From CALOBA01 sp942491465 (GTDB lineage: Bacteria > Pseudomonadota > Gammaproteobacteria > Chromatiales > Chromatiaceae), in the NCBI GenBank assembly GCA_942491465.1, contig CALOBA010000063.1, positions 1-64,000 on the forward strand: a DNA stretch of 64,000 nucleotides. Reading direction: 5' to 3'. Within the stretch, counting starts at the first letter, position 1. Every line of letters begins with the position of its first letter. Of the stretch, positions 50,269-60,342 are shown in pieces. The notes below the pieces were generated by a model. It did no database searches and was not told where the DNA came from. It saw only the letters and a program-made list of their open reading frames with translations. A program made the position numbers and the translations under genes.

Positions 50269-51056
50269 TGGGATTGGGGTTGCTCGAAGCTGATCACGCC
50301 GCGACGGCTGGCGCGGATGAAGTCGACGACGGCCTCGGTCTCGGCGCCGGGGTGCTCGTCTAGGGCGCGCTCCAACGCCGTCGCCCGCGGGAGCCCGCTG
50401 CGGAAGATGAGCCGGTAGGCGGCCTTGATCCGGCTGCGTTGATCGGCGGCGAAGCCATTGCGCCGCAGGCCGACGGAGTTCAGCCCGATGATTCGGGCGC
50501 GCTGGCCGTTGGCCATGACGAACGGGGGCACATCCTGGGAGACGCCGCTGATGCCGCCGACCATAACATAGGCGCCGATGCGCGCGAACTGATGCACGGC
50601 GACCAGGCCGGCGATGAAGATGTGGTGGTCCAACTCGCAATGACCCGCCAGCGTCGCGCTGTTGGCGAGGATGTTGTCGTCGCCGATGATGCAGTCGTGG
50701 CCGGCATGGGCGTAGGACATCAAATAGTTGCGGCTGCCGATGCGGGTGCCGGCCTCGGACTTGGTGCCGTGGCTGATGGTCACCCCCTCCTTGAAGTGGT
50801 TGTCATCGCCAATGGTCAGCGGTGTGGCCTTCTCCGGCGTGAACCCGAGGTCCTGGGGCTCGGCGCCGAGGGCCACGCCATGCCCCACCCGGTTGCCGCG
50901 GCCCATCCGTGTATGCCGGTAGATCCGTGCGCTGGTCTCGATGACGCAGTCCGCGCCCACCACGGCGCCGGCCTCGACGATGCTGTAGGCGCCGACGCTG
51001 GCGGACGGATGCAGCTGGGCGCCGGGCTCGATGATGGCGGTGGGATGGATCGACAT
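50265..51056 (-). CDS. lpxA: UDP-N-acetylglucosamine acyltransferase
   Basis: A 263-residue LpxA, first enzyme of lipid A synthesis. Left-handed beta-helix hexapeptide repeats run through the N-terminal two-thirds (for example IHPTAIIEPGAQLHPSASVGAYSIV) with the catalytic histidine in MSYAHAGHDCIIGDDNI. The C-terminal helical part contains GLRRNGFAADQRSRIKAAYRLIFRSG. Unusually it sits between purH and purD, with the four-base overlap into purD, so lipid A and purine genes are co-transcribed. Confidence 0.95.
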   Translation of the reverse strand: MSIHPTAIIEPGAQLHPSASVGAYSIVEAGAVVGADCVIETSARIYRHTRMGRGNRVGHGVALGAEPQDLGFTPEKATPLTIGDDNHFKEGVTISHGTKSEAGTRIGSRNYLMSYAHAGHDCIIGDDNILANSATLAGHCELDHHIFIAGLVAVHQFARIGAYVMVGGISGVSQDVPPFVMANGQRARIIGLNSVGLRRNGFAADQRSRIKAAYRLIFRSGLPRATALERALDEHPGAETEAVVDFIRASRRGVISFEQPQSQ

Positions 51057-51079
51057 GGGGCTGGTCGAAGCGCTCGGAC

Positions 51080-52648
51080 TCAGTGCCGGAAGTGGCGCAT
51101 GCCGGTAAAGATCATCGCAATGCCGTGCTCGTCGGCGGCGGCGATGACCTCCTCGTCGCGCATCGAGCCGCCGGGCTGGATGACGGCGCTGATGCCGGCC
51201 TCGGCGGCCTGATCGAGGCCGTCGCGGAACGGGAAGAAGGCGTCGGAGGCCATCACCGCGTCCTTCACCGCCAGCCCGGCCTGCTCGGCCTTGATGGCGG
51301 CGATACGCGCCGAGTTGACGCGGCTCATCTGCCCGGCGCCGACGCCGATGGTCTGGCCGCCGCGGCCGTAGACGATGGCGTTGGACTTCACCATCTTGGC
51401 GACCCGCCAGGTAAACAGCAGGTCTCGCAGCTCGGCCTCGGTGGGCGCGCGCTTGGTGACCGTGCGCAGCTCCCGGCTCAGGGCCAAGTCCGCTCCCTGC
51501 ACCAGCAGCCCGCCGTTGACCCGCTTGAAGTCCAGCCGATGGATCTGCTCGCTGGACCAGTCGCCGCATTCGAGCAGGCGGACGTTCTTTTTCGCCGCCA
51601 CCGCCGTGCGTGCCGCCTCGCTCACCTGCGGGGCGACGATGACCTCGACGAACTGGCGCTCCACGATGGCGCGGGCGGTGTCGCCGTCGAGGGCCTGATT
51701 GAAGGCGATGATGCCGCCAAAGGCGGATTCGGGATCGGTGGCGAAGGCGCGGTCATAGGCGCTGAGCAGGGTCTCGCCTTCGGCCACGCCGCAGGGATTG
51801 GCGTGCTTGACGATGACGCAGGTGGGCGCGTCGGCGAACTGCTTGACGCACTCGATGGCCGCGTCGGTGTCGGCGATGTTGTTGTAGGACAGGGCCTTGC
51901 CCTGGAGCTGCCGGGCGGTGGCGATGCCGGCCTCCGCCGGCGTGTGCTCCAGGAAGAACGCGGCCTCCTGATGCGGGTTCTCGCCGTAGCGCATGGCCTG
52001 GGAGCGCAGAAACTGCAGATTCAACGTGCGCGGGAATTCGGCGGGCTCGCCGTCCTCGGTACCGACCCGTCGGCCGAAGTAGTTGGCGATGGCGCCGTCG
52101 TAGCGGGCGGTATGCTCGAACGCCTTGACCGCCAGATCGAAGCGCAGGGCGTCGTCGACGGCGCCACCGCTCGCTGCCATGGCCTCGCGCACGCGCGCAT
52201 AGTCATCCGGGTCGGAGACGACCGTCACCGCGGCGTGGTTCTTGGCCGCCGCCCGCAGCAGCGTCGGGCCGCCGATGTCGATGTTCTCGATCGCCGTGGC
52301 CAGGTCGCAGTCGGCACGGGCAACGGTCTGCTCGAACGGGTAGAGGTTGACCACCACCAAGTCGATGGGACGGATCTCGTTCTCGCGCATGACCAGGTCG
52401 TCGGTGCCCCGCCGACCGAGGATACCGCCGTGCACGCGCGGATGCAGCGTCTTTACCCGGCCGGCCATCATCTCCGGGAAGCCGGTGTAGTCCGAGACCT
52501 CGACCACCGGCACACCGGCCTCGGTCAGCGCGGCGGCGGTGCCGCCGGTGGAGAGGATCTCGACCCCCATGCCGGCCAAAGCCTTGGCGAACGGGATGAG
52601 ATCGGACTTGTCGGAAACGCTGATCAGTGCACGTCGAATCGGATGCAT
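51080..52648 (-). CDS. purH: Bifunctional AICAR formyltransferase/IMP cyclohydrolase
   Basis: A 522-residue PurH for the last two steps of IMP synthesis. The IMP cyclohydrolase domain (about 1-195) starts RRALISVSDKSDLIPFAKAL and contains KTLHPRVHGGILGRRG. The formyltransferase domain has NPCGVAEGETLLSAYDRAFATDPESAFGGIIAFN and KVKSNAIVYGRGGQTIGVGAGQMSRV. The start MHPIRRALIS is well supported. It heads purH-lpxA-purD and follows fis by 46 bases. Confidence 0.96.
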   Translation of the reverse strand: MHPIRRALISVSDKSDLIPFAKALAGMGVEILSTGGTAAALTEAGVPVVEVSDYTGFPEMMAGRVKTLHPRVHGGILGRRGTDDLVMRENEIRPIDLVVVNLYPFEQTVARADCDLATAIENIDIGGPTLLRAAAKNHAAVTVVSDPDDYARVREAMAASGGAVDDALRFDLAVKAFEHTARYDGAIANYFGRRVGTEDGEPAEFPRTLNLQFLRSQAMRYGENPHQEAAFFLEHTPAEAGIATARQLQGKALSYNNIADTDAAIECVKQFADAPTCVIVKHANPCGVAEGETLLSAYDRAFATDPESAFGGIIAFNQALDGDTARAIVERQFVEVIVAPQVSEAARTAVAAKKNVRLLECGDWSSEQIHRLDFKRVNGGLLVQGADLALSRELRTVTKRAPTEAELRDLLFTWRVAKMVKSNAIVYGRGGQTIGVGAGQMSRVNSARIAAIKAEQAGLAVKDAVMASDAFFPFRDGLDQAAEAGISAVIQPGGSMRDEEVIAAADEHGIAMIFTGMRHFRH

Positions 52649-52694
52649 GGTGACCTTAAAAGGGTTGGGTTGATGTGGGCGGCCGGCAACGGGC

Positions 52695-53003
52695 TCAGCC
52701 GATATCGTACTTGGCAAGCTTGTTGCGTAGCGTGCTGCGGCTGATGCCCAGCATCTTCGCCGCTGCCGTCTGGTTGCCGCTGGCGTGTCCGAGCACCGTC
52801 TCCAGCAGCGGCCGCTCGACCTCCTCCATCACGAACCGGTGCAGATTCGCCACGCAATGTCCGTCCATGTTGTGTAGGTAGAGCGACAGGGCCGTGCGCA
52901 CGCAGGCGGCCAGCGGCTCCCCGGTGCTCGCCTCCGGCACCGCCAGCGCCGCGCCGGCTCGGTGCCGATCTGCTGCTTCCGCCTCGATGTCCGCCTCTGT
53001 CAT
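52695..53003 (-). CDS. fis: DNA-binding protein Fis
   Basis: A 102-residue nucleoid protein. The C-terminal helix-turn-helix is ETVLGHASGNQTAAAKMLGISRSTLRNKLAKYDIG, the family signature, following the dimerisation helices. It shares the dusB-fis operon order of gammaproteobacteria (start overlaps the dusB stop by three to four bases). Confidence 0.95.
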   Translation of the reverse strand: MTEADIEAEAADRHRAGAALAVPEASTGEPLAACVRTALSLYLHNMDGHCVANLHRFVMEEVERPLLETVLGHASGNQTAAAKMLGISRSTLRNKLAKYDIG

Positions 53004-54064
53004 GGCCTTTCCCCCATTGACCGATCGGCCAGCAGGTGCTCGCCAACCCGTGCCAGTTGTTCTTTTGCAGTTTGCGCCTGCTGGATCGCCGCAATCGTAC
53101 TTCGGCAGGCGTCCGCAGTGACCTGCCCCGGGTGCCCGGGGCGGCGCTGCAGATACCAGGCGATGTGTTTGCGCGCGATCCGCACGCCGCGGCCCTCGCC
53201 GTAGAAGGCATACAGCGCCTCCAGGTGGAGCGGAAGGATCTCGCGCACCGGGCTGCCGGGCGCTTGCGCAACCGCCCGCGGGTCGCCGAGGGCGTCGGCG
53301 ATGTCGCGAAACAGCCAGGGCCGGCCCAGCGCCGCGCGGCCAATCATAACAGCATCGGCGCCGGTCCGGTCCAGCACCCGGCGCACGGATTCCGGCGAGT
53401 CGATGTCGCCATTGGCCACCAGCGGGATGCGCACCTGATCGCGGACGGCGGTGAGGCTGTCGTGCTCGGCGTGGCCGTTAAAGCCGCAGGCGCGGGTCCT
53501 GCCATGCACCGTCAGCAGGCTGATGCCGCAGTCTTCGGCGATGCGGGCGATGCGCGGCAGATTCCGGGTCTGCGGCGACCAGCCGGTGCGGGTCTTCAGC
53601 GTCACCGGAATGTCCACGGCGTTGACCACCGCCGTAAGCAAACGGCCGACCAACGGCTCATCGCGCAGCAGGGCCGAGCCCGCCGCGCGTCGGCAGACCT
53701 TCTTCGCCGGACAGCCCAGATTGATGTCGATCAGATCGGCACCGAGATCGGCGTGCCGGCGGGCTGCTGCCGCCAGGGTCGCGGGCTCGTTACCCAGGAG
53801 CTGCACGGCGATGGGGCCGGGCTCGCCGCCGTAGTCGAGCCGCTCGCGGCTCTTGCGCAGGTGCGCCAGACTCGAATCGGCCGAGACCATCTCGGCCACC
53901 GCCAGCCCGGCACCGAAGCGGCGGCAAAGCGCGCGGAACGGAAGATCGGTGATGCCGGCCATCGGTGCCAGGATCAGGCGGTTCGCAAGCTCGACCCGGC
54001 CGATCCGCAGCGGTGAGCCGATGTCGATGCCGGCGGGCGATGGTCCGCCGATGCCAGTTCGCAT
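53000..54064 (-). CDS. dusB: tRNA-dihydrouridine synthase B
   Basis: A 354-residue FMN enzyme that reduces uridine to dihydrouridine in tRNA. Motifs in order: LILAPMAGITDLPFRALCRRFGAGLAVAEMVSA, INLGCPAKKVCRRAAGSALL with the catalytic cysteine, TLKTRTGW, LLTVHGRTRA and VMIGRAALGRPWLF. It starts the dusB-fis operon. The first ~15 residues are non-conserved, so the true start could be slightly inside. Confidence 0.95.
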   Translation of the reverse strand: MRTGIGGPSPAGIDIGSPLRIGRVELANRLILAPMAGITDLPFRALCRRFGAGLAVAEMVSADSSLAHLRKSRERLDYGGEPGPIAVQLLGNEPATLAAAARRHADLGADLIDINLGCPAKKVCRRAAGSALLRDEPLVGRLLTAVVNAVDIPVTLKTRTGWSPQTRNLPRIARIAEDCGISLLTVHGRTRACGFNGHAEHDSLTAVRDQVRIPLVANGDIDSPESVRRVLDRTGADAVMIGRAALGRPWLFRDIADALGDPRAVAQAPGSPVREILPLHLEALYAFYGEGRGVRIARKHIAWYLQRRPGHPGQVTADACRSTIAAIQQAQTAKEQLARVGEHLLADRSMGERP

Positions 54065-54507
54065 GAGGCTCCCCCGTAAAAAAGACGCGCGATTCTAGCC
54101 GAGACCGGCGCCGCTGTCCCGGCCGTTCGTCGCTGGTCACGCGATGCCGCGCCCGCGCTTATCCCACAGGGGCTCGCGATGCTATGATGCACGGCTGTGC
54201 GGACCGGCGCCCAGTGGCGGCGCAGGCGCGACGAAAGGTGCAGCGGCGGCCGTTGGGTTGAGATGCTGGCCCCGAGAACGATCGGGCCGTCCGGCATCGA
54301 GACCGGCGACCCGCCGCTCGCCCACGGCCGGACCGATCCCGAGGTCCGGTGCCGGCAGCGGCAGCCCGGATGCGCCGCTATTTCCGCCCGGCGGCAGCTT
54401 CGCAGCGCCGGGTCCAGAGGCAGTCATGGCGGGTGATCGCGATCCCGGCCATGCGCGCCGCCGTCGGGCAGGAGCGGGCCGGCGGCGCGGACCACGAGCA
54501 GGCGCGT
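54065..54507. other. Intergenic region upstream of dusB and the 110-residue gene
   Basis: About 440 bases between divergent genes. No frame here has conserved-looking protein sequence. It should contain promoters for both directions, including the growth-regulated dusB-fis promoter; a GC-rich stretch precedes the start, as in stringent promoters, but I cannot identify elements firmly. Confidence 0.4.
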
Positions 54508-54840
54508 ATGCAATATCGAGTCTTCTATCTGATAAACCGCTCCGGGGAGAGCATCTCTTCCAAGAGCGCCGTGCCCATGAGCACGCAGGCCATCTGCGAG
54601 CAGCTGCTCGACCGGCTGCACAGCGAGGACGACTATCTAGGCATCCTCGACGCTGGCGAGAACACCCTGCAGATCCTGCGCGAGCCCGACGGGCGCTACT
54701 ACGTCGAGGTCCCCCTCGACGCCGCCAAGGCCTCCTACGGACGCTATGTCGACCGTGACGAGCTCGAGGCCCTGATCCGCGACCTGCCGCCGACCTTCAG
54801 CGAGCAGAGCATCCCCGGAATGACCTATCGGCCCTGGTAG
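54508..54840 (+). CDS. Conserved hypothetical protein
   Basis: A 110-residue soluble alpha/beta protein starting MQYRVFYLINRSGESISSKS. It contains LLDRLHSEDDYLGILDAGENTLQILREPDGRYYVEVPLDAAKASYGRYV, a compact fold of unknown function. It is followed by the RDD gene on the same strand after 117 bases. I recognise no named family. Confidence 0.6.
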   Translation: MQYRVFYLINRSGESISSKSAVPMSTQAICEQLLDRLHSEDDYLGILDAGENTLQILREPDGRYYVEVPLDAAKASYGRYVDRDELEALIRDLPPTFSEQSIPGMTYRPW

Positions 54841-54957
54841 CCCGGCGCCGCAGCGCGCAAGCGCAACCGAGTGCCTGCTCGTCCCCGGACGCCGTCCCTG
54901 CAACTCGGTGCTGGCCGCCGCGGCGGCCATCGCCACCTGCTCGACAGGATGCAGATC

Positions 54958-55500
54958 ATGAGTGACTTCGATGTAAACCCCTACGCCCCGCCGTCGTCGC
55001 AGATCGAGGCCCCGGACAGGCCGCTGCAATACGTCGGCTTCTGGCTGCGGGTGCTGGCGACCCTCATCGACACCGTGCTGATCGTACTGCTGACCATGCC
55101 GTTGCTGCTCTTGGTCTACGGCCCGGCCTACTTGGACAGCACCGCCCTGCTGGAAGGGCCCCTAGACCTACTGATTAGCTATGTGCTGCCGGCCATCGTC
55201 GTCGTCGTGTTTTGGGCCTACCGGTCCGCGACCCCCGGCAAGATGCTGATCGGCGCCAAGATCGTCGATGCCGACACCGGCGGGCGACCGACGCCCAAAC
55301 AGCTCATCGGGCGCTATCTGGCCTACTACCTGTCGTCGCTGCCCCTCGGCCTCGGCTTCTTCTGGGTGGCCTGGGACCGGCGCAAGCAGGGCTGGCACGA
55401 CAAGCTCGCGCGCACCGTCGTCGTGCGCCCCACCGAAAGCCCCGCCCCCGGCCTCGAATTCAGACCGGTGCCGGACCGGATCAATCACCGCGATCAGTGA
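54958..55500 (+). CDS. RDD-family membrane protein
   Basis: A 180-residue protein of the RDD family. Three membrane helices (about 30-52, 70-95 and 120-142) carry the conserved GFWLRVLATLIDTVLIVLL region, with the arginine and aspartates that name the family, and the Trp-rich FFWVAWDRRKQGWHDKLARTVVV end. The start at 54958 gives the common MSDFDVNPYAPPSS leader; an ATG nine bases upstream is possible. Function is unsettled; some members are transport-related. Confidence 0.82.
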   Translation: MSDFDVNPYAPPSSQIEAPDRPLQYVGFWLRVLATLIDTVLIVLLTMPLLLLVYGPAYLDSTALLEGPLDLLISYVLPAIVVVVFWAYRSATPGKMLIGAKIVDADTGGRPTPKQLIGRYLAYYLSSLPLGLGFFWVAWDRRKQGWHDKLARTVVVRPTESPAPGLEFRPVPDRINHRDQ

Positions 55501-55835
55501 TCCCGGTGCCGTAGACGACACCCCGCCTGTGGTGTGGTGCGCCAGCTAAAGCCGGCGCGGGCCGCCAAGGCCAGCGACCAAACAGATGCGCCCCGCCACC
55601 GCCTATCCGCCGCCCGGACCTCGCCGCACGGCCCGCGCCTTCAACAATCACCCCCCCACCGCAAGGTAGACTTTCGGCAGACGCAATCGCCGGGAGATAG
55701 ACACTGGGCATAGGGCCGGATCGGCAGGATTGGCAGGATTCGCTGGCCTATCGCACCCGCCTCACCGCGCATAGCCTGCGGCTGCGCCACGCCTGGATGA
55801 GGCACGGCCGGGGTCAAGTCTGGGCACGACCGGGG

Positions 55836-55861
55836 TCTTGTATTTTGTACAAAATACAAGA
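55836..55861. repeat. Perfect 26-bp palindrome (REP-like)
   Basis: TCTTGTATTTTG-TACA-type palindrome: TCTTGTATTTTGT reads as its own complement on the other side. The flanking repeats GGCCGGGGTCAAGTC and GACCGGGGTCTTG recall the GGGGTCAAGTCTTG sequences of REP elements tied to RAYT transposases; that link is from memory. Confidence 0.7.
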
Positions 55862-55989
55862 TTTGCCCTCAGGCTTTGTTGGGCGTCTCTTCATTGGTTG
55901 AGAGTGTCAGTTATTGAGCCAGGAAATTGATTTGCTCCTTCTCGGCGAGGTGGTCGTTGGTGATGATATTGGGCGTTCCCAAGCCATCC

Positions 55990-56132
55990 TCGGTCGGTCG
56001 CTTCGCACTCCGCCCAGTATCCCTACGCCGCGAGCCGGGTCAAGGTCGTACGTCCTCGCTTCGCTGCGGGCGCTCCACCTTGACCCGGCTCGCGGCTCCG
56101 GGCTCCTGGCTGCGTGCGAAGCGACCGACCGA
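55990..56132. repeat. Double inverted repeat (nested hairpin)
   Basis: Outer arms TCGGTCGGTCGCTTCGCAC (55990-56008) and its perfect complement at 56114-56132; inner arms GCCGCGAGCCGGGTCAAGGT (56027-56046) and its perfect complement at 56077-56096. The structure folds into one long two-part stem. It may be a MITE-like or transcription-stop element. Confidence 0.8.
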
Positions 56133-56224
56133 AGATGGCAGCCGTGGGGGCACGCTGTGCTGAAGCAGCACCGGGGCGGCCTGGAAATGTGCTCGCTCCC
56201 TCCCAAGGATGGCCCCGGGAGCGT

Positions 56225-56605
56225 CTACGCGGCCAGCGCCTGGCGGGTATCGGCCGGTTGGTCCTCAAGCACGCGGATGCGGTAGGGCTCGCCGTGCTTG
56301 AGCATGCGGAAGAGCACGCGGCACAGATGCCGCCCCAGCGAGCGGACGGCCTGGTTGTGGGTCTTGCCTTCGGCGCGCTTCTTCTCGTAGTAGCGCTGCG
56401 ATTCCGGCACCTGTTTTCGGTGTCGATCCACCCCGGTCATCATGGCGGCCTTGGCGCGCTTGTTGACTTGCCCCAGCGCCTGGCGCCCTGGCGCTCGCCG
56501 GGCTGTTGTCGAGGTTGGCCATACCGAGGTGGTGGCCGAGGCTGGCCTCGCCGGCGAAGCGGTCCAGGGTGCCGATTTCGCCGGCGGACTCGATGGCCGC
56601 CCAGC
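56225..56605 (-). pseudogene. IS110-family transposase C-terminal remnant, frameshifted
   Basis: The minus strand encodes two pieces of an IS110/IS116/IS902-type transposase. Downstream piece (ATG 56443 to 56225): MMTGVDRHRKQVPESQRYYE followed by KKRAEGKTHNQAVRSLGRHLCRVLFRMLKHGE. The upstream piece in another frame: EIGTLDRFAGEASLGHHLGMANLDNS. Both are typical of the C-terminal transposase domain with its serine-containing region, so at least one frameshift is present. The 5' part is missing: at about 56,605 the sequence turns into an unrelated exonuclease gene. Confidence 0.7.
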
Positions 56606-56615
56606 CGGGCAGGTT
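56590..56615. other. Probable chimeric junction
   Basis: The IS110 remnant on the minus strand stops mid-domain here, and a plus-strand exonuclease domain starts mid-domain at FLVGVGSWEEE. Neither protein has its missing half in the window. Gene content and error pattern change on the right side. Confidence 0.6.
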
Positions 56616-57543
56616 CCTCGTCGGTGTCGGCAGCTGGGAAGAGGAACGGGTCACGCGTCAGCTGCTGCTGCCGGAGCAGTCGGATGAGGCCGGCTACCTC
56701 GATGCGCTGGAGTCCCTCATCCAGCCGGACGCGGTGCTGGTCTCGTACAACGGGCGCACCTTCGACTGGCCGCTGCTGGTCGCTCGCTACCGGCTCCACG
56801 GCCGCACGCCTCCAGCCCACAGCGACCACCTCGACCTGCTGCCACTGGCGCGTGCCCTCTGGAAGCACCGCCTTCCGGATGCCCGGCTTGCGTCGGTGGA
56901 GTCCGGCATCTGCGAGGTCCGTCGCGACCACGACCTCGCGGGGGCGCTCGTGCCGGGCCGCTACCTGGACTACCTGCGCCACGGCCGGGGCACGCTGCTG
57001 CGCGACGTGCTGGAGCACAACCGGCAGGACGTCGTCTCCATGGCCATGGTGCTGCTCGTGCTCTCGTTGGACCTGGCACCGGTCGCGCACAAGGCGACCG
57101 CCCGTGGCTTCGTCCACCCGGGGGATCTGGGTGGGCTGGGGCGGGCCTACTCGCGCCGGAAGCGCCACGAGGAAGCCCTCGCCTGCTACGACGCGGCCCT
57201 CGAGCGACTGTCTGGTCCGTGGGAGACGCAGATCCATGAGTCCATCGCCATGGATCGAGCGCGCACGCTGACGCGGATGGGGCGGCGGGCGGAGGCGGAA
57301 GGCGCCTGGCACGCCATCGCGCTGGAGGGTGGACCTCACGCGGCCTGGTCCTGGCTCCACGTGGCCAAGCATCGCGAGCACGATGGACGCGACTACGCCG
57401 CCGCCCTGCAGGCCACCGATCGGGCCCGCGCGCTCGCAGAGCGAAGCCGTCTCTTCGGCCGTCGCGATCGACACGTGGAGCGAGACCTGGCTCGCCGCGT
57501 CCCACGGCTTCGTCGCCGGCTGGCCGGCGCGGCCCAGGCGTAG
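56606..57543 (+). pseudogene. RNase H-like (YprB-type) exonuclease, 5'-truncated, with TPR-like tail
   Basis: A fragment of about 312 residues, in frame to a stop at 57541-57543. It begins FLVGVGSWEEERVTRQLLLPE, and LVSYNGRTFDWPLLVARYRLHG carries the middle acidic residue of the DEDD-type RNase H-like domain; LVPGRYLDYLRHGRGTLLRDVLEHNRQDVVSMAMV is the C-terminal acidic motif. The N-terminal DxE motif expected upstream is absent because the sequence is cut at the junction. The rest contains tetratricopeptide-like helices (KRHEEALACYDAALERL). Such proteins are common in Gram-positive and related bacteria. Confidence 0.7.
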
Positions 57544-57603
57544 GTCTCGGTGCCGGGTGGCCCGCAGGGCCCGCCCGCCCGGCATGCGCTAGGGTTCCCT
57601 CCC

Positions 57604-58835
<1,232 letters not shown>

Positions 58836-58843
58836 AGCGAGCC

Positions 58844-59508
58844 ATGGTCGAGATCCGCTGGGAATGGATCGCCGCCAACCTCGACGAGGTCGCTGACAAG
58901 ACCGTGCAGCACGTGTGGCTGCTGGTGGTACCCATGGTCGCACGGGCTTCGTCATCGCCTTCGCCCTGGCCGTACTGGCCATGCGCCGGCCCGGGACGGT
59001 CGGTCCGGTCACCGCCGTCACGGGGCTGCTCTACACCGTCCCCAGCCTGGCTGCGTTCGCCGTACTCATCCCCATCACCGGCCTGTCACCGCTGACCGCG
59101 ATCATCCCCTTGACCACTTACACGCTGCTCATCCTCTACGTGAATACCGTGGCCGGCTTGCGCTCGGTGCCGCCGGAGGTGAATGAGGCTGCCGATGCCA
59201 TGGGCTACACCAGGGCTACGCGTCTGCTTCGGGTTCAGCTGCCGCTCGCCATCCCGCTCATCATGGCCGGCGTCCGCGTAGCGGCGGTCACGACCATCGG
59301 CCTCGTGACCGTTTCGGCCATCGTCGGCGGCCAGCGCTTCGGAGGGCTGGGCCAGTTCATCACCGAGGGCCTGCAGACGGACTTCGATACGAAGATCTAC
59401 CTCGGGGCCGTGGGCTCGATCATCCTCGCCTTCGTCGTCGATGGGCTGCTGGTGGGCGCGCAGCGCCTCATGACACCGTGGACGCGCGCGCGAGCTGAAG
59501 GCCGCTAG
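58844..59508 (+). CDS. Quaternary-amine ABC transporter permease (OpuCB-like), one frameshift
   Basis: A ~221-residue inner-membrane permease. The first part (MVEIRWEWIAANLDEVADKTVQHVWLLVVPMV) is in one frame and the rest (TGFVIAFALAVLAMRRPG...) in the next; adding one G near 58,938 joins them as VPMVGTGFVIAF. The EAA-loop LRSVPPEVNEAADAMGYTRATRLLRVQLPLA is the ABC permease signature. It is nine bases from the ATPase gene, within a four-gene operon. Confidence 0.85.
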
Positions 59509-59511
59509 CGC

Positions 59512-60279
59512 ATGGAGCAACTGGTCGAGTTCCTGCTCGACGCCGCCAACTGGGAAGGCGAGCAGGGCATCCCCAACCGCGTCATCGAGCACCTCTTCAT
59601 CTCGTTCCTGGCGGTCGGCACGGCCTCGATCATCGCCCTGCCGCTGGGTTTCTACATCGGCCACACGGGCAAGCTGCAGCTGCTGGGCATCAACATCGCC
59701 AGCATCGGACGAGCGATCCCGTCCTACGCGGTCATGGTTATGCTGCTGCCGGTCATGCTCGGCCTGGCGCCCGTGCTGGGCTACGACCCACGCCTGGGAC
59801 TGCGCTTCTTTCCGATCTTCCTGGCCATGGTCCTGCTGGCCATCCCGCCCATCCTGGTCGCGGCCTATGCCGGCCTGCAGGAGGTCGATCGCGATCTCAC
59901 CGAGTCATCGCGCGGCATGGGCTTGACCGAACGACAGATCCTCACCGGGGTCGAGCTGCCGCTGGCCCTGCCGGTGCTGGTCGGCGGCTTCCGCGTGGCC
60001 CTGCTTCAGGTCATCGCCACGGCCACCATCGGGGCCTTCCTCGCCGCCGGTGGCCTAGGCCGCTACATCATCGACGGCATCGCTCGCCGTGATGACGGCA
60101 TGCTTTACGGGGGCGTCCTGCTGGTGGCGCTCCTGGCCATCGGAACGGACGTCCTGCTCTCGTGGCTGCAGCGGCGGCTGACCCCGCGCGGCGTCAAGCT
60201 GGCCGCCGAACTCGAAGCTCAGCGTAGCGGCGCCACCCTCTTGAGGCCCGCCACACCGAATCTGCAGCGACTCGTCTAG
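59512..60279 (+). CDS. Quaternary-amine ABC transporter permease (OpuCD-like)
   Basis: A 255-residue permease with about six membrane helices. The EAA motif reads LQEVDRDLTESSRGMGLTERQILTGVELPLALPVLVGGFR, and LLPVMLGLAPVLGYDPRLGLRFF is the first conserved segment of the OpuCB/OpuCD family. It starts three bases after the first permease stop. Two permeases per operon is the OpuC arrangement. Confidence 0.9.
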   Translation: MEQLVEFLLDAANWEGEQGIPNRVIEHLFISFLAVGTASIIALPLGFYIGHTGKLQLLGINIASIGRAIPSYAVMVMLLPVMLGLAPVLGYDPRLGLRFFPIFLAMVLLAIPPILVAAYAGLQEVDRDLTESSRGMGLTERQILTGVELPLALPVLVGGFRVALLQVIATATIGAFLAAGGLGRYIIDGIARRDDGMLYGGVLLVALLAIGTDVLLSWLQRRLTPRGVKLAAELEAQRSGATLLRPATPNLQRLV

Positions 60280-60342
60280 GGTTTGGGCTGACCGCAGTCG
60301 CCAGATGGCGCCCGGTCACCGAACCAGACAGGGAGGTTACCC

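Larger units (their letters stand above)
55501..56224. other. Repeat-rich intergenic region
   Basis: About 720 bases without a supportable gene, holding a perfect 26-bp palindrome and a double inverted repeat. It lies between the RDD gene and the IS110 remnant. Confidence 0.5.
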
